Source of the DNA: Trichoplax adhaerens
Lineage: Eukaryota > Placozoa > Uniplacotomia > Trichoplacea > Trichoplacidae
Direction of reading: 5' to 3'
DNA: 64,000 nucleotides
Assembly (NCBI RefSeq): GCF_000150275.1
Contig: NW_002060959.1
Span: forward strand, 27,597-91,596
Positions 35,668-48,094 of this stretch are shown one piece after another (the stretch's first letter is position 1; every line of letters starts with the position of its first letter). Below the pieces are notes generated by a model. The model did no database searches. It was not told where the DNA came from and saw only the letters and a list, made by a program, of their open reading frames with translations. The translations under genes and the position numbers were made by a program.

Positions 35668-36512
35668 ATGGTCAAAATCTGGTCTCTCTTTGCTATTGTG
35701 GCTCTCTTACCACTTGTCATGCCAAATGTAAGTCTAATAGCTCAAGTTTAGATCGGATATACTCGTATACCTTTAGTAATTCTAATTCCCTTGATTTCGA
35801 TCTGTAATATGAATAATGACGTTTACTTCTGTAGACACATCACAAACCTAAATCATGCTATGAAGTTAAACAATTCCTTAAAGCTACTGAAAATGGCTTT
35901 TTCACTCTTTATGATGCTAACGGTAACCCGTTCCGAAGTTTTTGCGATTTCGAATCAGAACCGCCTTTCGCTTGGACATTAATTGAATCTATGACTCTCG
36001 AAAATGCTCAAAAAGCACAACATAATAAGGGCTTCAGTGTCAATATCCCATTAGGCGAATGTCATACCTCTATGTCTCTCTTTCGCCTTCCATCCCATCA
36101 TATGTCTTCTGTTTTATCTTCTTATGGATCCACACATTATCGTTCAACATGCAATTTCAATATCATTGAAGGAACTGGTCTAGCTAATCGTCGCGACTAT
36201 ATAAGATTCTCGGCATGTAGAGGTGCTTCTACTCTCAGTAATATAAACGGTGGCTGTGTAGAGGTAGATTATATCAATATCAGAGGGCAATCATGTAGAA
36301 AGTGCCAGATGCCATTTTATGCTTCTAGTTCATATCATCTTCATATCGATCTTAGTGGCGCAACAACTACTTGTAGTAGATTTGGTTTTACTAATTTTGT
36401 AGCCAATGAAGATGTGTTTGGCTACTATAACTCTCATAATCCAACATTTTCTTGTACTGCCAACAAAAATTCAACTACTGCTTGGTGGATAGGTGGGGCA
36501 TATGCCGAGTAA
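35668..36512 (+). CDS. Secreted Cys-rich protein with fibrinogen-like start
   Basis: Exons 35668-35727 and 35835-36512 join in phase 0 (donor GTAAGT, acceptor TTCTGTAG) to 245 residues. Exon 1 is a signal peptide (MVKIWSLFAIVALLPLVMPN). Cys28 (SCYEV) and Cys57 (FCDFESE) fit the first disulfide of fibrinogen-like domains, followed by FAWTLIES. Then come STCNFN, GLANRRDYIRF, VDYINIRGQSCRKC, ANEDVFGYY and the C-terminal TTAWWIGGAYAE. It is a paralogue of the gene at 32739 and the parent type for the relics at 2.8, 27.9 and 29.5 kb. No transmembrane segment beyond the signal peptide. Function unknown. Confidence 0.8.
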
Positions 36513-38797
36513 AATTGGATCTCTCATTTGGTAACTGTCTATTATTTTTATTGTTTCAATTGGTTACTTGCGTAGCACATTAAATCGAATCGTAAGACTT
36601 TTAGGGCTAGTTAAGCTATATAAGTACCCTGAATTGCAGATATTAATAATGGCAGTTCTATAATATTATTTGTTATTAGCTCGTGATTCGAATTAAATAT
36701 ATACTTATTGAGACTCAAGGGCTATTCAGTGTTTACAACATAACCACAAAATGCTGCAAATAATGTATTTTGTTAGGATTATCGTGTAATTAGTAGGTTA
36801 AATTAGGAGGAGCATTCTAGTACATTTGTCGATTCGGGATAGCAAATAGCTATTATAACTGCATTTATTTTCGAAATAAATTACAATTAACGTTATAACT
36901 ACGGCATACCAGCCCTATTTTAATAGCGTTTAGCTACTAAAAATTATTAGCAAAATATTAGCGGTATACTCAATGCTATAGAAGAAAAATTTAATAAAAT
37001 CATCCACATTTATTAATTCGTGTCTAACTTTTCACGCATACTACTAACAGTCGTAACAAAGTCGTATAAACTTAAGTTTTCAGCGATAGATCACTCAGTC
37101 ATTGGCTTAGAGTATTCATTATCTCCTATAACTTTTAACGTTATCAATTGAATGCTTAGAAATCAATTATATTGTTAGTCAACATTTCCACCTAAGTTAC
37201 TACAAATCTACGGTACCAACACCTATGGTCTAGTATTTTAGCTTTCTTAGTTTACATAAATCCTGATTTGTATCAATTTTTGCCGGCTATGGAATAGTAA
37301 TAATAAATTCAGATATACAATTTATACAGTAGAGAGTATAATTAATCACGATGTAAAATTGTCTATCCGATTGACTTCAGTCGAAAAGTGAATTATGAAA
37401 GTTAAGTTAATAATTATAATAGAATCACATTCTGCTATCAACAATATTGAGATAGTCCAGTAGAAACTATTAATCAGATCTACTACGATCGAAAAATGAA
37501 GTAAAAAAGATTATGGATTAATATTAGAATCGCAAGCGCCATCTTTAAACATGTGCATAATCAACGAAATAGTCCAATCAATCGTATTTACTCCAATCCG
37601 TAAGTAAATCATAAAGCCAATCTCTATTCAACTTCATCGATTCAACTTCATCGATAAATAAATCGATATAAACTTCAACTTATAATTACTTGAACTGCGG
37701 ATCTTATTAACGGTTGATTTAAAGAATTATTTACATGAACTAGTCACTACAATTCAATTTGCCCTTCGCGTGTTTTATACTATTACACATTTTACAGTAT
37801 CATGATAAAATCGCATAACCAATATAATTTTCTACATCGTCTAACTATATTCTCACACCTAGAAGATCAGAACAAGTAGCATCGATATAGTTCTTATTAT
37901 CTACCTTAGATAACAAATAAATTTTACTATTATAATTATTTTACGGGCTGATAGATTAGAATTAACGATATACTCGTATATAAGATTGTTATTAGCTTTA
38001 TAACGTGTAAGAATCTAATAAAGATTTTCGATCCAATCTGCTACCAGTTGACACTTAATGAATGCAACTAACAAAAGCAACAAGGTTTTGAAAATTTATA
38101 CTTTATACTTATACTTTTCTTAGTCTAGAATTTATATTTAATAATCTTCGATGATTAAATAAAATATGAATAGAATCATCTGTACTGCCTATGAAGGGAA
38201 AAGTATAATCAACCAGGAAGTAGTACAATCAGCTAGATCTACTCTAATCTGAAATTGAATTTTAAAAGTTTTTTAATAATAATAGAATCGTATCTACTAT
38301 CTATATAGATGTGATCATAATCCATATGAAGTCTTAATCAGATAAGAGACTGTCATTGGAAATTTAAATCATAACTGTTTGTTTATTAACAGCAGAATCG
38401 CATATACCAACATCATACATAAAATGAACAAAACAGGATTATCAATTGGATCGAATCCATTCGAAAATAAATTATAAGTCTAAATTATTTTATCTTAGTC
38501 AACAAAGCTGTCGAAATCTTTACTATGCTAGTGGGAATAAACACTAATAAGCTAGATTAGAAATTATAACGGAGTTATGTCTAAACCTTTCAAATCAAGG
38601 CTATGTTTGAACTTGCCAAATTGAGGCTATATTTAAACCTGCCAAATAGAGGCCAACGCAGCCTAAATAGCGTACGCAAGGTAATATTTTGTAGCGTCAA
38701 GTGTGGCATGCTCAAACATCTTGAAAGTTGGAAGTGTTAGACCTAGATATTGTGGACCATTGTCCAAAAAGGCAATACAGTTCTCGTAAATCCTATT
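36513..38797. other. 3' flank with duplicated non-coding sequence
   Basis: 36600-37400 is paralogous to 28000-28700, and 37700-38500 to 30200-30900. A 14-bp tandem TTCAACTTCATCGA lies at 37627-37654. No exon was found. Confidence 0.5.
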
Positions 38798-40730
38798 TCA
38801 CTCTTTTCTTTGTATGCAGTATTCCTCTTTCAATTTTTCGGCCATTTTTCCCTCTCTGCATTCACATAAAACTTTCAATAATGTATCAAGCTTTGTTGTT
38901 GAGCTGAATTCAGAATACCATGCCTCCAGCAGACGATCAACCTTCCAAAATCTGCTATTATTTGAATCAACTATTTCGTTAATGCTATTCGACGATAAAT
39001 GCAATTTTCTACCAAATTCGGCCAACTTAGTTGATTCTATTTTATCGGCGATATCTATAAAGATGCTACGTCTATTAGAATCTATTAGGGAAGATCAAAA
39101 TATTTGAACAAATCAATAATGTGGAGGTCATTATTAATTTGTTGTCATTGCTAAAATTCCGAGTACAGCACATCGTTATTTACCTATAAATTAAAACACT
39201 GAAAATCATTGACAATGAACTATTCATTTTTAGGTAGTATTCACTTAGCATTGGACTAATGAGCAGATTTTACATTACCAGTGGTTTTAGTATCATAATG
39301 ACAATTCGAATATGTAACGAAATTATGGCAATGGATTAATAGCTTTTAGAACAACGAAATGACTATGCTATAAAAATTATGCTTCGTGAGAAGGCAATAT
39401 CAAGCTGTTACAAGTTCTCGAAAACTATTTGAGATAAATAGGTGATCATTACTACTTTACCATCCTGTATTGGATCCATTGTGTTTTGAGTTGCCGTTTC
39501 TCCTTGTTGACTAGTCGTAGATTCTTGCATAACTGGTTTGATACCTACCGATTTACGTTAACAGATGCAAGTAATATATGAAATAAATATGAGAATATTA
39601 AATTTTTGGTGTTAAATATTGAAGGCTGTAGGTTCGTTTAAGTCGCTTGACATGGTATTGCAGCAGGTATTACAACATTATTTTATTCATATCTTTAACA
39701 AGCTCTATGTTTACGCACATGTACATATAAAAGCGAAAAAAGACACAATTTGAAACAAGTCAATAGATTCTATCAACTTGTCTAATTCAGAGTCACTATG
39801 TCCTATGATAACAATTGTTAAAATGCCTAAATGAGATCTATGTTGAAAGTTTTATCACTATTTGACAATTTATAATATTGCTGGAATATGCGTGATACTC
39901 GTGGAACTCCAATTCGAGACGTCGAAACATTATTTTATGGCATATGAATATAAGATAGCGAATGCAATTGTTACTAATTCACTTGTCGTTATCTTATTCA
40001 TAGTTAGTAAACTAATTAATATTTAAAACAGTAAAATGGATAGAAAGGTTAGATAAACCAGTTTATTCTCACATCAATAGGTTTAAGAGTATCTATCATT
40101 GATTGAGACCAAAGCTGCTGTGATACTGATTATATATAATTATTATTCGTTAAAATACGATGTCAATTTCAAAATTTATAGTCATAATTGCGAATTTTTG
40201 GATTAATGAAAAGAACTTAATATCAAATAGTACCCATCTCTAGTAGCTTATCCCTTACAAATTACTATGAATGGTATATTCGAGCACTACAAGAATAATT
40301 TGTCATACTGTATTGATTGCACATGCTTACTTATAAAAGTGTCATGAGTGCCTAAACGAGATCTATCTCAAAACTTTTATCACTGCTCGACCATTCGCGA
40401 TGTTATTGGAGTATGCGTTATACTCATGTAGCTCCAATTCAAGATATTAAAACATTAAGTTTTAAGTCAATAAGGAGATAAGAAAGCGAAAGCAATTGTA
40501 ATTATTAATTCACTCGTCTGTAACTTATAATTATTTATAACCAATAAAATAATTAACGATTTATGCAGTAAAATATATAGAAAGTCTAGAAAAACGAATT
40601 TTTTTTAAGTAAATAGTTTTAATAATAACTACCATTGCTAATTTACTATCTTGTAATGGATCTATACCGTTTTGAGTTGTTGTTCCTCCTTGTTGACTGC
40701 TTATTGATTCTTGCACCACAGGTGTAATAT
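38798..40730 (-). CDS. Death-domain protein with duplicated linker exon (5' end not found)
   Basis: Predicted minus exons: 40730-40647 (84 nt), 39544-39461 (84 nt) and 39081-38798 (93 codons plus stop). All junctions are phase 1. The two 84-nt exons are paralogues (both contain VQES or MQES, then SQQG and TQN..DP..QD) and encode a polar linker. The final exon encodes a Death domain: LAEFGRKLHLSSNSINEI, LLEAWYSEF, KLDTLLKVLCEC and AEKLKEEY, close in sequence to the exons at 14162 and 59335. Such domains bind one another in cytoplasmic signalling complexes. An N-terminal effector module is expected upstream (above 40.7 kb) but I could not identify it. The donor of the 40647 exon has A in place of the usual G before GT (GATA/GTAAAT), so that copy may be skipped. 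Confidence 0.6.
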
Positions 40731-41525
40731 CTACAGATTTGCGTCGAGTAAGTAACATCTGATTATTTATGAAAATATTGAATTTTAGCTGTGTTAGGTT
40801 TTATACATTAAGCGTATAATTTCATTTCAGTCGCTTGATATGGAATTATAGCAGCGGTTGCTACATTATTCTATCCATCTACTAAACAAGCTATATATAT
40901 GCGCACATGTAAATATAAAAAGCTATCGAAAGACACAATAGGGATCAACTCAATAGATTCTTTCAATTTGTCTAATTTAGAGCTTCTTTGGCTTCTTATA
41001 ACCTTATTTTAAATCCCTAAATGAGATCTATGTTACAATTCTATCTCTACTCGAGCATTCACGATGTTACTGGAATATGCGTAATACTTGTGCAGCTGCA
41101 ATTTAAGGTGTCAAAACATTACTTTTTATGAAATATGAACATAAGAAGGCGAATGCAATTGTAATCATCAATTCATCTATCGCTAAATTACTCATATCTA
41201 GTAAACTAATTAACATTTAATGTAATAAAATGAATAGAAAGGCTAGAAAAGCCAATTTCTTTTTACATCAATAAATTTTAGAGTATCTACTGTTAATTGA
41301 AACAAAAACCATTGTAGTACTAGTCAATATTCGTTAAAAATTCGATATCAATTTCAAAATTTATAGTTATAATTGTAAATTTTCTTAATTTAGGAAAGAA
41401 TTTAATATAATTAAGATTTATCTCTAGTGGTTCATCATTCTACATATTACTGTAAACAGCATATATTTGCGTACTATACACATGAATAATATTGTTTCGC
41501 AGGCTCAATTATAAAATTGTCATTC
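39420..41525 (-). repeat. Tandem duplication, ~1.18-kb unit
   Basis: 39420-39780 matches 40630-40990, and 39800-40320 matches 41010-41490, both with an offset of about 1.18 kb. A further partial copy of the second half sits at 40330-40610. The unit contains one 84-nt linker exon and its intron, so the repeat adds linker exons to the Death-domain gene. Confidence 0.7.
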
Positions 41526-41579
41526 TTTTACATTGACGTTAAGTCGTATTGACGCTAACACTGAAATGAACGAAGGACT

Positions 41580-42060
41580 AACAAATTAACGGACGATACG
41601 GCCGACTGGAGTAGTGGTGTCGCAAAAAGCTCGCGACGCGGAAACCAGGGATCATTAAAACTCCTTAAAAGGTAAAGCTACAACAGCTGAACGTGTCTAC
41701 AACAGACTAGGAGTAGTCTAGTTTGAGGTTTAAAAGGATTTATTTAATTTAGTAGTCTTGAAATCCAAGGCTACTTCATCCACACGCACACCACTCGGCT
41801 AATCATCAACGGATCAGTTAATGAGAGGACCGGGCTTTATATACTTTCTCTCGGCTGCACAACTTAGATAAATAATTCTAAAACTTATACAGAACTGTAT
41901 GGCCAACTGTTTACGAAGTCTGTACTTCGTCGCAACTGGTGTAACTAATGTTGCCTATTGTGTAAGATTAAGGTTTTACTCGTGCCTAGCGATTGACCGG
42001 AAAATTAGACTCGTGCTGCGTACGACGTAAAATTTAGAAATGTGCAAGCTATTGCATGAC
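41580..42060 (-). mobile_element. Possible LTR or other insertion
   Basis: This GC-richer island interrupts the AT-rich tandem repeat. On the minus strand it has TATATAAAGCCCGG (TATA at 41843-41836) and AAATAAAT about 90 bases later. The same TATATAA..GCCCG core occurs in the insertion at 57.7 kb. The ends and a target-site duplication were not found. Confidence 0.25.
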
Positions 42061-42997
42061 GGTAATAAACACTCATTGGAATTTAATTTAGTAATTTAAA
42101 AGTGTAAATCGTCGGCTCTTTGGTATCTAGCAGATTCAATATCGACTGAATCTTGGCCTGTATCTAGCTTATGCAAGATTACATTTTAAACTACTCAGAA
42201 TTTTATTAGAAACCGAAAGATAATTGCGGTGTTTTTGCTATCTCCTTTCTTAGTTATAGCTAAAGTACACAAAAATATCTGAGATATTGCGAATAATGAT
42301 GAAATTTTCAAGATCAAATTATACCAGTAAGTCAATTTTACTTCGATTTTAGCGCTAATGTTAAAGAATAAAATATCTGTATATAGCCTATGAAAGTATT
42401 TGCTATAATTCCAGTACTAATGTTAATGTCAATCTATTGATTTGCGAAAATTTTAGTTTATTATGCTCTCTATTCAAATATACTGTAAACTATTGATATA
42501 TATTATACAGAATAAAACTCATAATTATAATAGGAAGGCTTCTTACTAATACTCTTGCTGCAGATTCTAGGTTACTTATCTATACTTGCAAAAAGCATCT
42601 ACTACTTTTGGTTGGTCAAACGGATTACGATTCTATTCTGCAGCAAAATCTAGGTAGATTACATTCATTACTGTTTAATCAAGGTAAAATCTCCGGTCTA
42701 CCGGCGATAAAGCTAACAAGATTTTGCTTGAAGAAGGCCGTCAGTAGAGAAATGAAATAAGCAATTTAGAGTTTATCAGATCTAGCTATGAACATCTCCC
42801 AGAATTGAGATTAACTCAAAAAAAAACATGCTAGTTAGGAAAAGTAACAAAGGAATAAACTGAGTTACTAGCAAATCTAAAATGAATCATTCCTTAAGCT
42901 GTGGATTTAGTCAAGAGAACTAATCAAATTCTTTTTGCTAATGTATTGCTTTCAAATTTTGTCTGTAATTAATTAAATAGTGTATTATATTTTAATC
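42061..42997. other. Intergenic, one unexplained open frame
   Basis: A plus-strand frame without ATG runs from about 42530 to 42760 and ends in TAA (contains LVGQTDYDSIL). It matches no family I know. Otherwise nothing was recognised. Confidence 0.25.
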
Positions 42998-45900
42998 TCA
43001 ACTAGCTATACCTGGCAACATTGTCCACCCATGGACAGATCCACATTCGTAAATTTCATCACAATTGCAATATAACAGCTGTGAGCTGCTCTGGACTGGA
43101 CTATTCACATCAACAAATGTATTGCAATTTGCACACTTTATAAAATATAAACAATCTGAATTTTTGCATCTTGGCATCCGTTCCTTAATCAGTGATGATA
43201 ATTTATTTCGAATAAATATATATGGTGGTTTTTCATTTATAAGTTTTTTTACTTTATCTTCTATCTGTCGTTGTAGGCTAGGTTTATTTGACATCATTCG
43301 ATAGCGATACTTGATACCAATCCAGGAACTTTCTTTTTTAACAATAATATCACAACAATATTCTTTCAGACGATATTTTGCACACTTGTAACGTGGCTCA
43401 ATCTCTGAACTTTGCCATTCTTTATAACAAGATACAAGTAAACAAAATAATATGCCATCTGGAATATAAGGCATTTGTGGTGGCTTAAATCCTATGTACA
43501 GCCATCCCGATGTTTTATATCCTTTGTCATCAAATTCCTGGCTATTTGAACGAAATAAATAGGGCACGAAATACTGATCAGGACAATTGTCATTTTCATT
43601 ACTGATCTTGCAAATAATGTCGTACGATTCCATTAAATCCAACAGAAATTTTCTGTCCTTTTCTTCTACTTCGAGCTTGTCAAATTGGTCATTAATATAG
43701 CGTGATGACATAATTCCTGAATCTCGAGCAGCTTCATATTCTGCGTTTATTCTTAATCCTTTACAAACAGGTTCATCTAACTGAATAATTGTACGGAATA
43801 TGTTTAATAGCCATTCAACTTGTGTAATAACTTTTCCTTTAGCAGATTCTTTTTGGCAATAAACAATTTCTCCTAGATCATGCAGATAGAGTAGCATTTG
43901 GTGAATATCTTCACTTCCATCGCATAATTGATACTCTTTCGCTAATTGTTCGATTTCTTCAGCTGCCATAATTCTACTAATTTTTTGATTCAACTTTGTA
44001 GAAAATTTTGCCGCTTGTTCGTTAAATCGATCCAAAGAAGTATGCAGTATAGCTGCCATAATATACCATTTGAATGGAATTTGAGAGAAGTGATCGATAG
44101 AAGGTTGATGATTAACAAAATCTCTCATGATATTATGCAATTGCCCACAATTTTTTTGACGTTGCAATCGCACTTCTTCGCCATTATCTTCGTCATTACA
44201 GTTAAATATTATTTTAGAACCATATATATGATCAGAATAAGAAGGAAGCTTATTATGAATACATCTACTAAATTTCGAAAATCTTTGCTGACAGGCATTG
44301 TTATCACCTATTTTATCAGCATGCGTTCCGACTAAAATAACTATAGGCCACGCGATATTTTCTAGAGTACCATTAATTTCCGTTACAGTACGAGCATTGC
44401 TTGTGCTACTACCAATAATTGAGGCGAGCCATTCTTGTATAGCCTCCAAATATGTCATTTCGGTATCATTGCCGTCTCGATCAACGACATATTTATCTAT
44501 ATCTTGAGACATATCGAGGACTAACATGTAGATACAATTGCAAGATATAAATGGCTGATGTGTTATGTGATAGATAGAATGGCCAGCAAAATCCCATAGT
44601 TTACCATAATGGCAGTCATCTATTCCGATATTTTGGTTGGACTCATAGTGACCTCGAAAGTAATTCTCGAGAAATTCTAGAGGGATGGTCTCTTCATCTG
44701 CCGATACAGACTCAGAAAAGGTCGACTCCTCATCTTCCAGTACAGACTCAGAAAAGGTCGACTCTTCATCTGCCGATACAGACTCAGAAAAGGTCGACTC
44801 CTCATCTTCCAGTACAGACTCAGAAAAGGTCGACTCTTCATCTGCCGATACAGACTCAGAAAAGGTCGACTCCTCATCTTCCAGTACAGACTTATAATAA
44901 TCTGATAGAACTTGAGATAACTGTATTGCTTGTCGAGTATCATAGGAGGAAAAATCTGAAAGCGATTTCTCTAATTTCATTTGGTATTTAATAGTTTCTA
45001 TTGCTGTAACTACTTTTCTCGCTAGGACAGATATAAACTCATCGACCGATTTATTATCGACGTTATATGTAAGTAATTTGATAAGTTCTTTCGTTACTAC
45101 TGCCGCCGTTGTCGGTCCAATTTTACCAATCAATCCTTGCCGTGTGAAGGCTTGGATAAGACATGATTTTCCGACATTTTGAGGACCTGTTATCAGGAAT
45201 CTAATGAAATCATTACGACAAGATCCCTCTTTTCTAGCTTTTGCATACGCTTCCTTATATTCTTTCTCTTGAGTGAATATAAAATTAAATGTCAAAGAAT
45301 AATTAATACATTTTACCTCTAATAGATACTTCAAAAGCGTCACCAGGTATATAATTGGAAAATTACATTTTCATAAATTTCCTGACTTAGTAATATTGCT
45401 ACAGTAACTATCCATGACATGGTATTGTATATAAAAAATTGCAACTCTTATCATATCTTGCAAAACTTTCATGCACGAACAACTCAACTTTAAAAGAAGA
45501 AAGTTGCACAATTAATGTCGTAGTTACCAATTACGTTCTTGATCAATGTTCCACATACTTAATAAAGAAACCTGATGTGATTTATAGTAATGTGAAAATT
45601 GTTTTCCTATAGTATAACATACCTTCTATGATCTTGGACATCGCATTCCTTTCTTGCTTTTCCAGTTCATTTAGGCGTAGAAACGCTACAATAGTATCGC
45701 ATAAAATTAATATTACAAAGAGGTTGTCGTACTTATTAATTCTTATAACAGCTAAAACTATTTTGATGAAGATTATATAATTATAGGTCTTAATAAGCAA
45801 AGTAAATACTGTAGTAGGTACTAATCTTATTATCAGATAGGCAAGTTGATTTACTTTGCTAATACTCGTTTAAGGATGGAAGTAATATTAACATTTCGAA

Positions 45901-46448
45901 GTCATAGAAATAAATTAAGAGCATATTTAACATGTAACATAAAACGCTCAACAAAAATATTATATTCTACTTTGTTTCAATTTTTTAAAATACTACTATT
46001 CAACAATATACTCCCACAACTATCAGTGAATCGCATTCCTAAGAGCATTCACTAATTTAGTGAATGAGTAAATCAGTTGCGTTCAACAAAGCCATCACAT
46101 TAATATATGTATGTTACGTATACATAGTTCGTGTACCATGATTATAATCGACAATAGAGAACGTATTAAAGATAAAGCAATTTGTCGTACAATAACCTTG
46201 ATCTCTGTTTATTTCATCGACCATACCACTTTTACCAATGCGCAATAAAGCATCATTCAGTCGGTCAATGGTAGCGGATAAGCCGTATTTCGTATGCCAT
46301 TTCTTGAGAAAAGCCATCGCTTGATGATCTTCTATTTTGTATTTTGACTTGATAGCCTTGATGTTAATCGAAGGATCTAAGATCGCTGCTAACCTTGTCC
46401 AATCCCCTTTAATCCTGACTGCAATGTTGGAAAAGTAGACTCTGGGGT
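42998..46448 (-). CDS. Death domain-Roc-COR (ROCO-type) GTPase (5' end not found)
   Basis: Predicted minus exons: 46448-46197 (Death domain: DWTRLAAIL ... KKWHTKYGLSAT), 45685-45623 (63-nt linker) and 45267-42998 (756 codons, stop TAG). Phase is 1 at every junction. The large exon holds a Roc GTPase: P-loop GPQNVGKS, switch II WDFAGH followed by YHITHQPF as in Roc domains, and G4 THAD. A COR domain follows (LHDLGEIVYC, QVEWLLNIFRTII, YFVPYLFRS). Roc-COR proteins are GTP-dependent dimers; DAPK1 shows the same pairing with a Death domain but in the reverse order. Between P-loop and switch II lies a run of about six 12-residue acidic repeats (ADEESTFSESV / EDEESTFSESV). The last ~60 residues are Cys-rich (CKNSDC, KCANC, CNCDEIYEC) and may bind zinc. 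Earlier exons above 46.45 kb are probably missing. Likely a cytoplasmic signalling switch. Confidence 0.75.
44685..44893 (-). repeat. Coding minisatellite, 36-bp unit
   Basis: Nearly six copies of a 36-bp unit that alternate between two versions (higher-order period 72 bp), so the array is likely to vary in copy number. It encodes acidic Ser/Glu-rich 12-residue repeats inside the Roc GTPase, and unit length keeps the frame. Confidence 0.92.
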
Positions 46449-48094
46449 CTATAAATAGTTATTGATAACATAATATAATCATCATATGAAACAGTCATTT
46501 CCATTAACTTTCCTATTCGTCGCAATAATGAATTAACAGAATACTCTAACTAGTATGTCTTTTTTGAAATATATAATTAATTACATGCTTACAGCCCTCC
46601 ATTCTTAGAAACTATATTAATAGATTTACAAAGTACAATTACGGACCTCTTATGCTATCCATCTTCAGTTAAGATTAAGCTGGTTTGATTTTATACCTGA
46701 ATTCAGAACATGAGTGAAAGCTAACTGCTATCATTTTAAGACTAAGTAACAAGTAGAAAGTATAAAATGATACTGATATTAATTATTGATACCTTCAGGT
46801 GGAATTTTTTTCTCAATTATTTTCTTTTATCTGGATAGTGTAATCGGCTGATTCCTGTCGATTCTAAACTTCGTTAACTTCGACAATTGTTGAAAATCAG
46901 TAACAAGGTTACAATACTTATTTCATACTGAATCAGATGATGAAGTAAAAAACAAGGAAATTATTATTTCAAATACCTATCTAACATTACAGTCTTCCTC
47001 TACTTAACTGCATTAATAACAAAAAAACGATAGCTATTATAATTATCCATCATCAAATTGGTTTGAAATTCAAGATACAGTTTACAAGTACCGTGGTTTT
47101 TCTACCTTTCATCACTAGTAGATTGAGAATTAAAATTTTACAAGACACTTTACAAGATATGTGCAAGATATCAAAAGAGCCAAATAGTTATGATCACAGA
47201 TTAATGAGGAAATCACGGTACCGAAAGTAAATTGGTGTTGCTTTTTAAAAGTGTAAATGGATGAACGGTACGCTAGTTTTAGACTCCCGATAAATATTAA
47301 TGTAGTAATAGCATCTAGATTATAATATGAAGAGAACCCTTCCCCTAATTCTTGAAATTACTTATTCTATAAGTGAGTTTTGTGGGGCTTAGAACTATTA
47401 GCCAATATTTATTCCATGACAGTGTAAACCTTAATATACTATACTCTACTATTCTATATACAAAAAGTCATGGTCTACCGTCTTTCGCGCCTTCAATGTA
47501 ACCGTTTTCAAGTACAAAGGAAGACTAATTGAGCAAGTATTGATGGATTATATTATTAAGATAATCTTAAAATTTGTAAACGTAGATAGTCTAGAAGCTA
47601 TTTTGATTCATTCCTATCCTACGCAACAGGTAATCCTTTTGAGTGCCAGACCTCATGGCTCTAGCACTCAAAAGTCTCTTTCCCTAAGGGAAATCACTGA
47701 TCAAGTAGGTTAAATCGCCATTCTCCACGAGCGCGATCGTGGAGAATGGCGTGTCTTGAGCCTAAGTTGGAAGTATGGAGTTGGCTGTACTGTACAAGCG
47801 TATATTAGCTTATAAGAGAATCTACAAAATACCTGCACAATTCTAACGTATTACCACATAATGTTGCAGGATTACTCCAGAACCTGTTGAATTATGGCGA
47901 TCATCTGCGCTTACCTGTAGGATATAATCCGCTACTGTTGTGTCGGTGATTTCTTGACTCGCTGATCGAGACTAATTGGAGTGGATGGCAAATGGATGTC
48001 GGTACTGATGTCCCCGGTCAGCAAAGCAAACAGGTTAATTAAGCAAAAATGAAAAAGAAAAACTCCACCAAGTCGCCAAACGTACTGGAACACG
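46449..48094. other. Region between divergent Death-fold genes
   Basis: Should contain the promoter and first exons of the Roc-COR gene (minus). None was identified. It holds the hairpin cluster at 47636-47751. Confidence 0.4.
47636..47751. ncRNA. Cluster of three hairpins, nature unknown
   Basis: Stem 1: 47636-47646 pairs with 47664-47674 (11 bp). Stem 2: a short TTTCCC/GGGAAA hairpin near 47680-47694. Stem 3: 47716-47730 pairs perfectly with 47737-47751 (15 bp, loop GCGCGA). The block is GC-richer than its surroundings. It could be a structured RNA, a foldback element or a regulatory site; the sequence alone does not decide. Confidence 0.3.

Noticed and set aside
42530-42760. Open plus-strand frame without ATG
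   Set aside because: Not recognised, and no matching splice sites or paralogue in the window. Kept only as a note.
43065-44943. Plus-strand and alternative-frame ORFs across the Roc-COR exon
   Set aside because: Antisense or shifted readings of the real exon. The Ser/Asp-rich plus frame is only the minisatellite read backwards.
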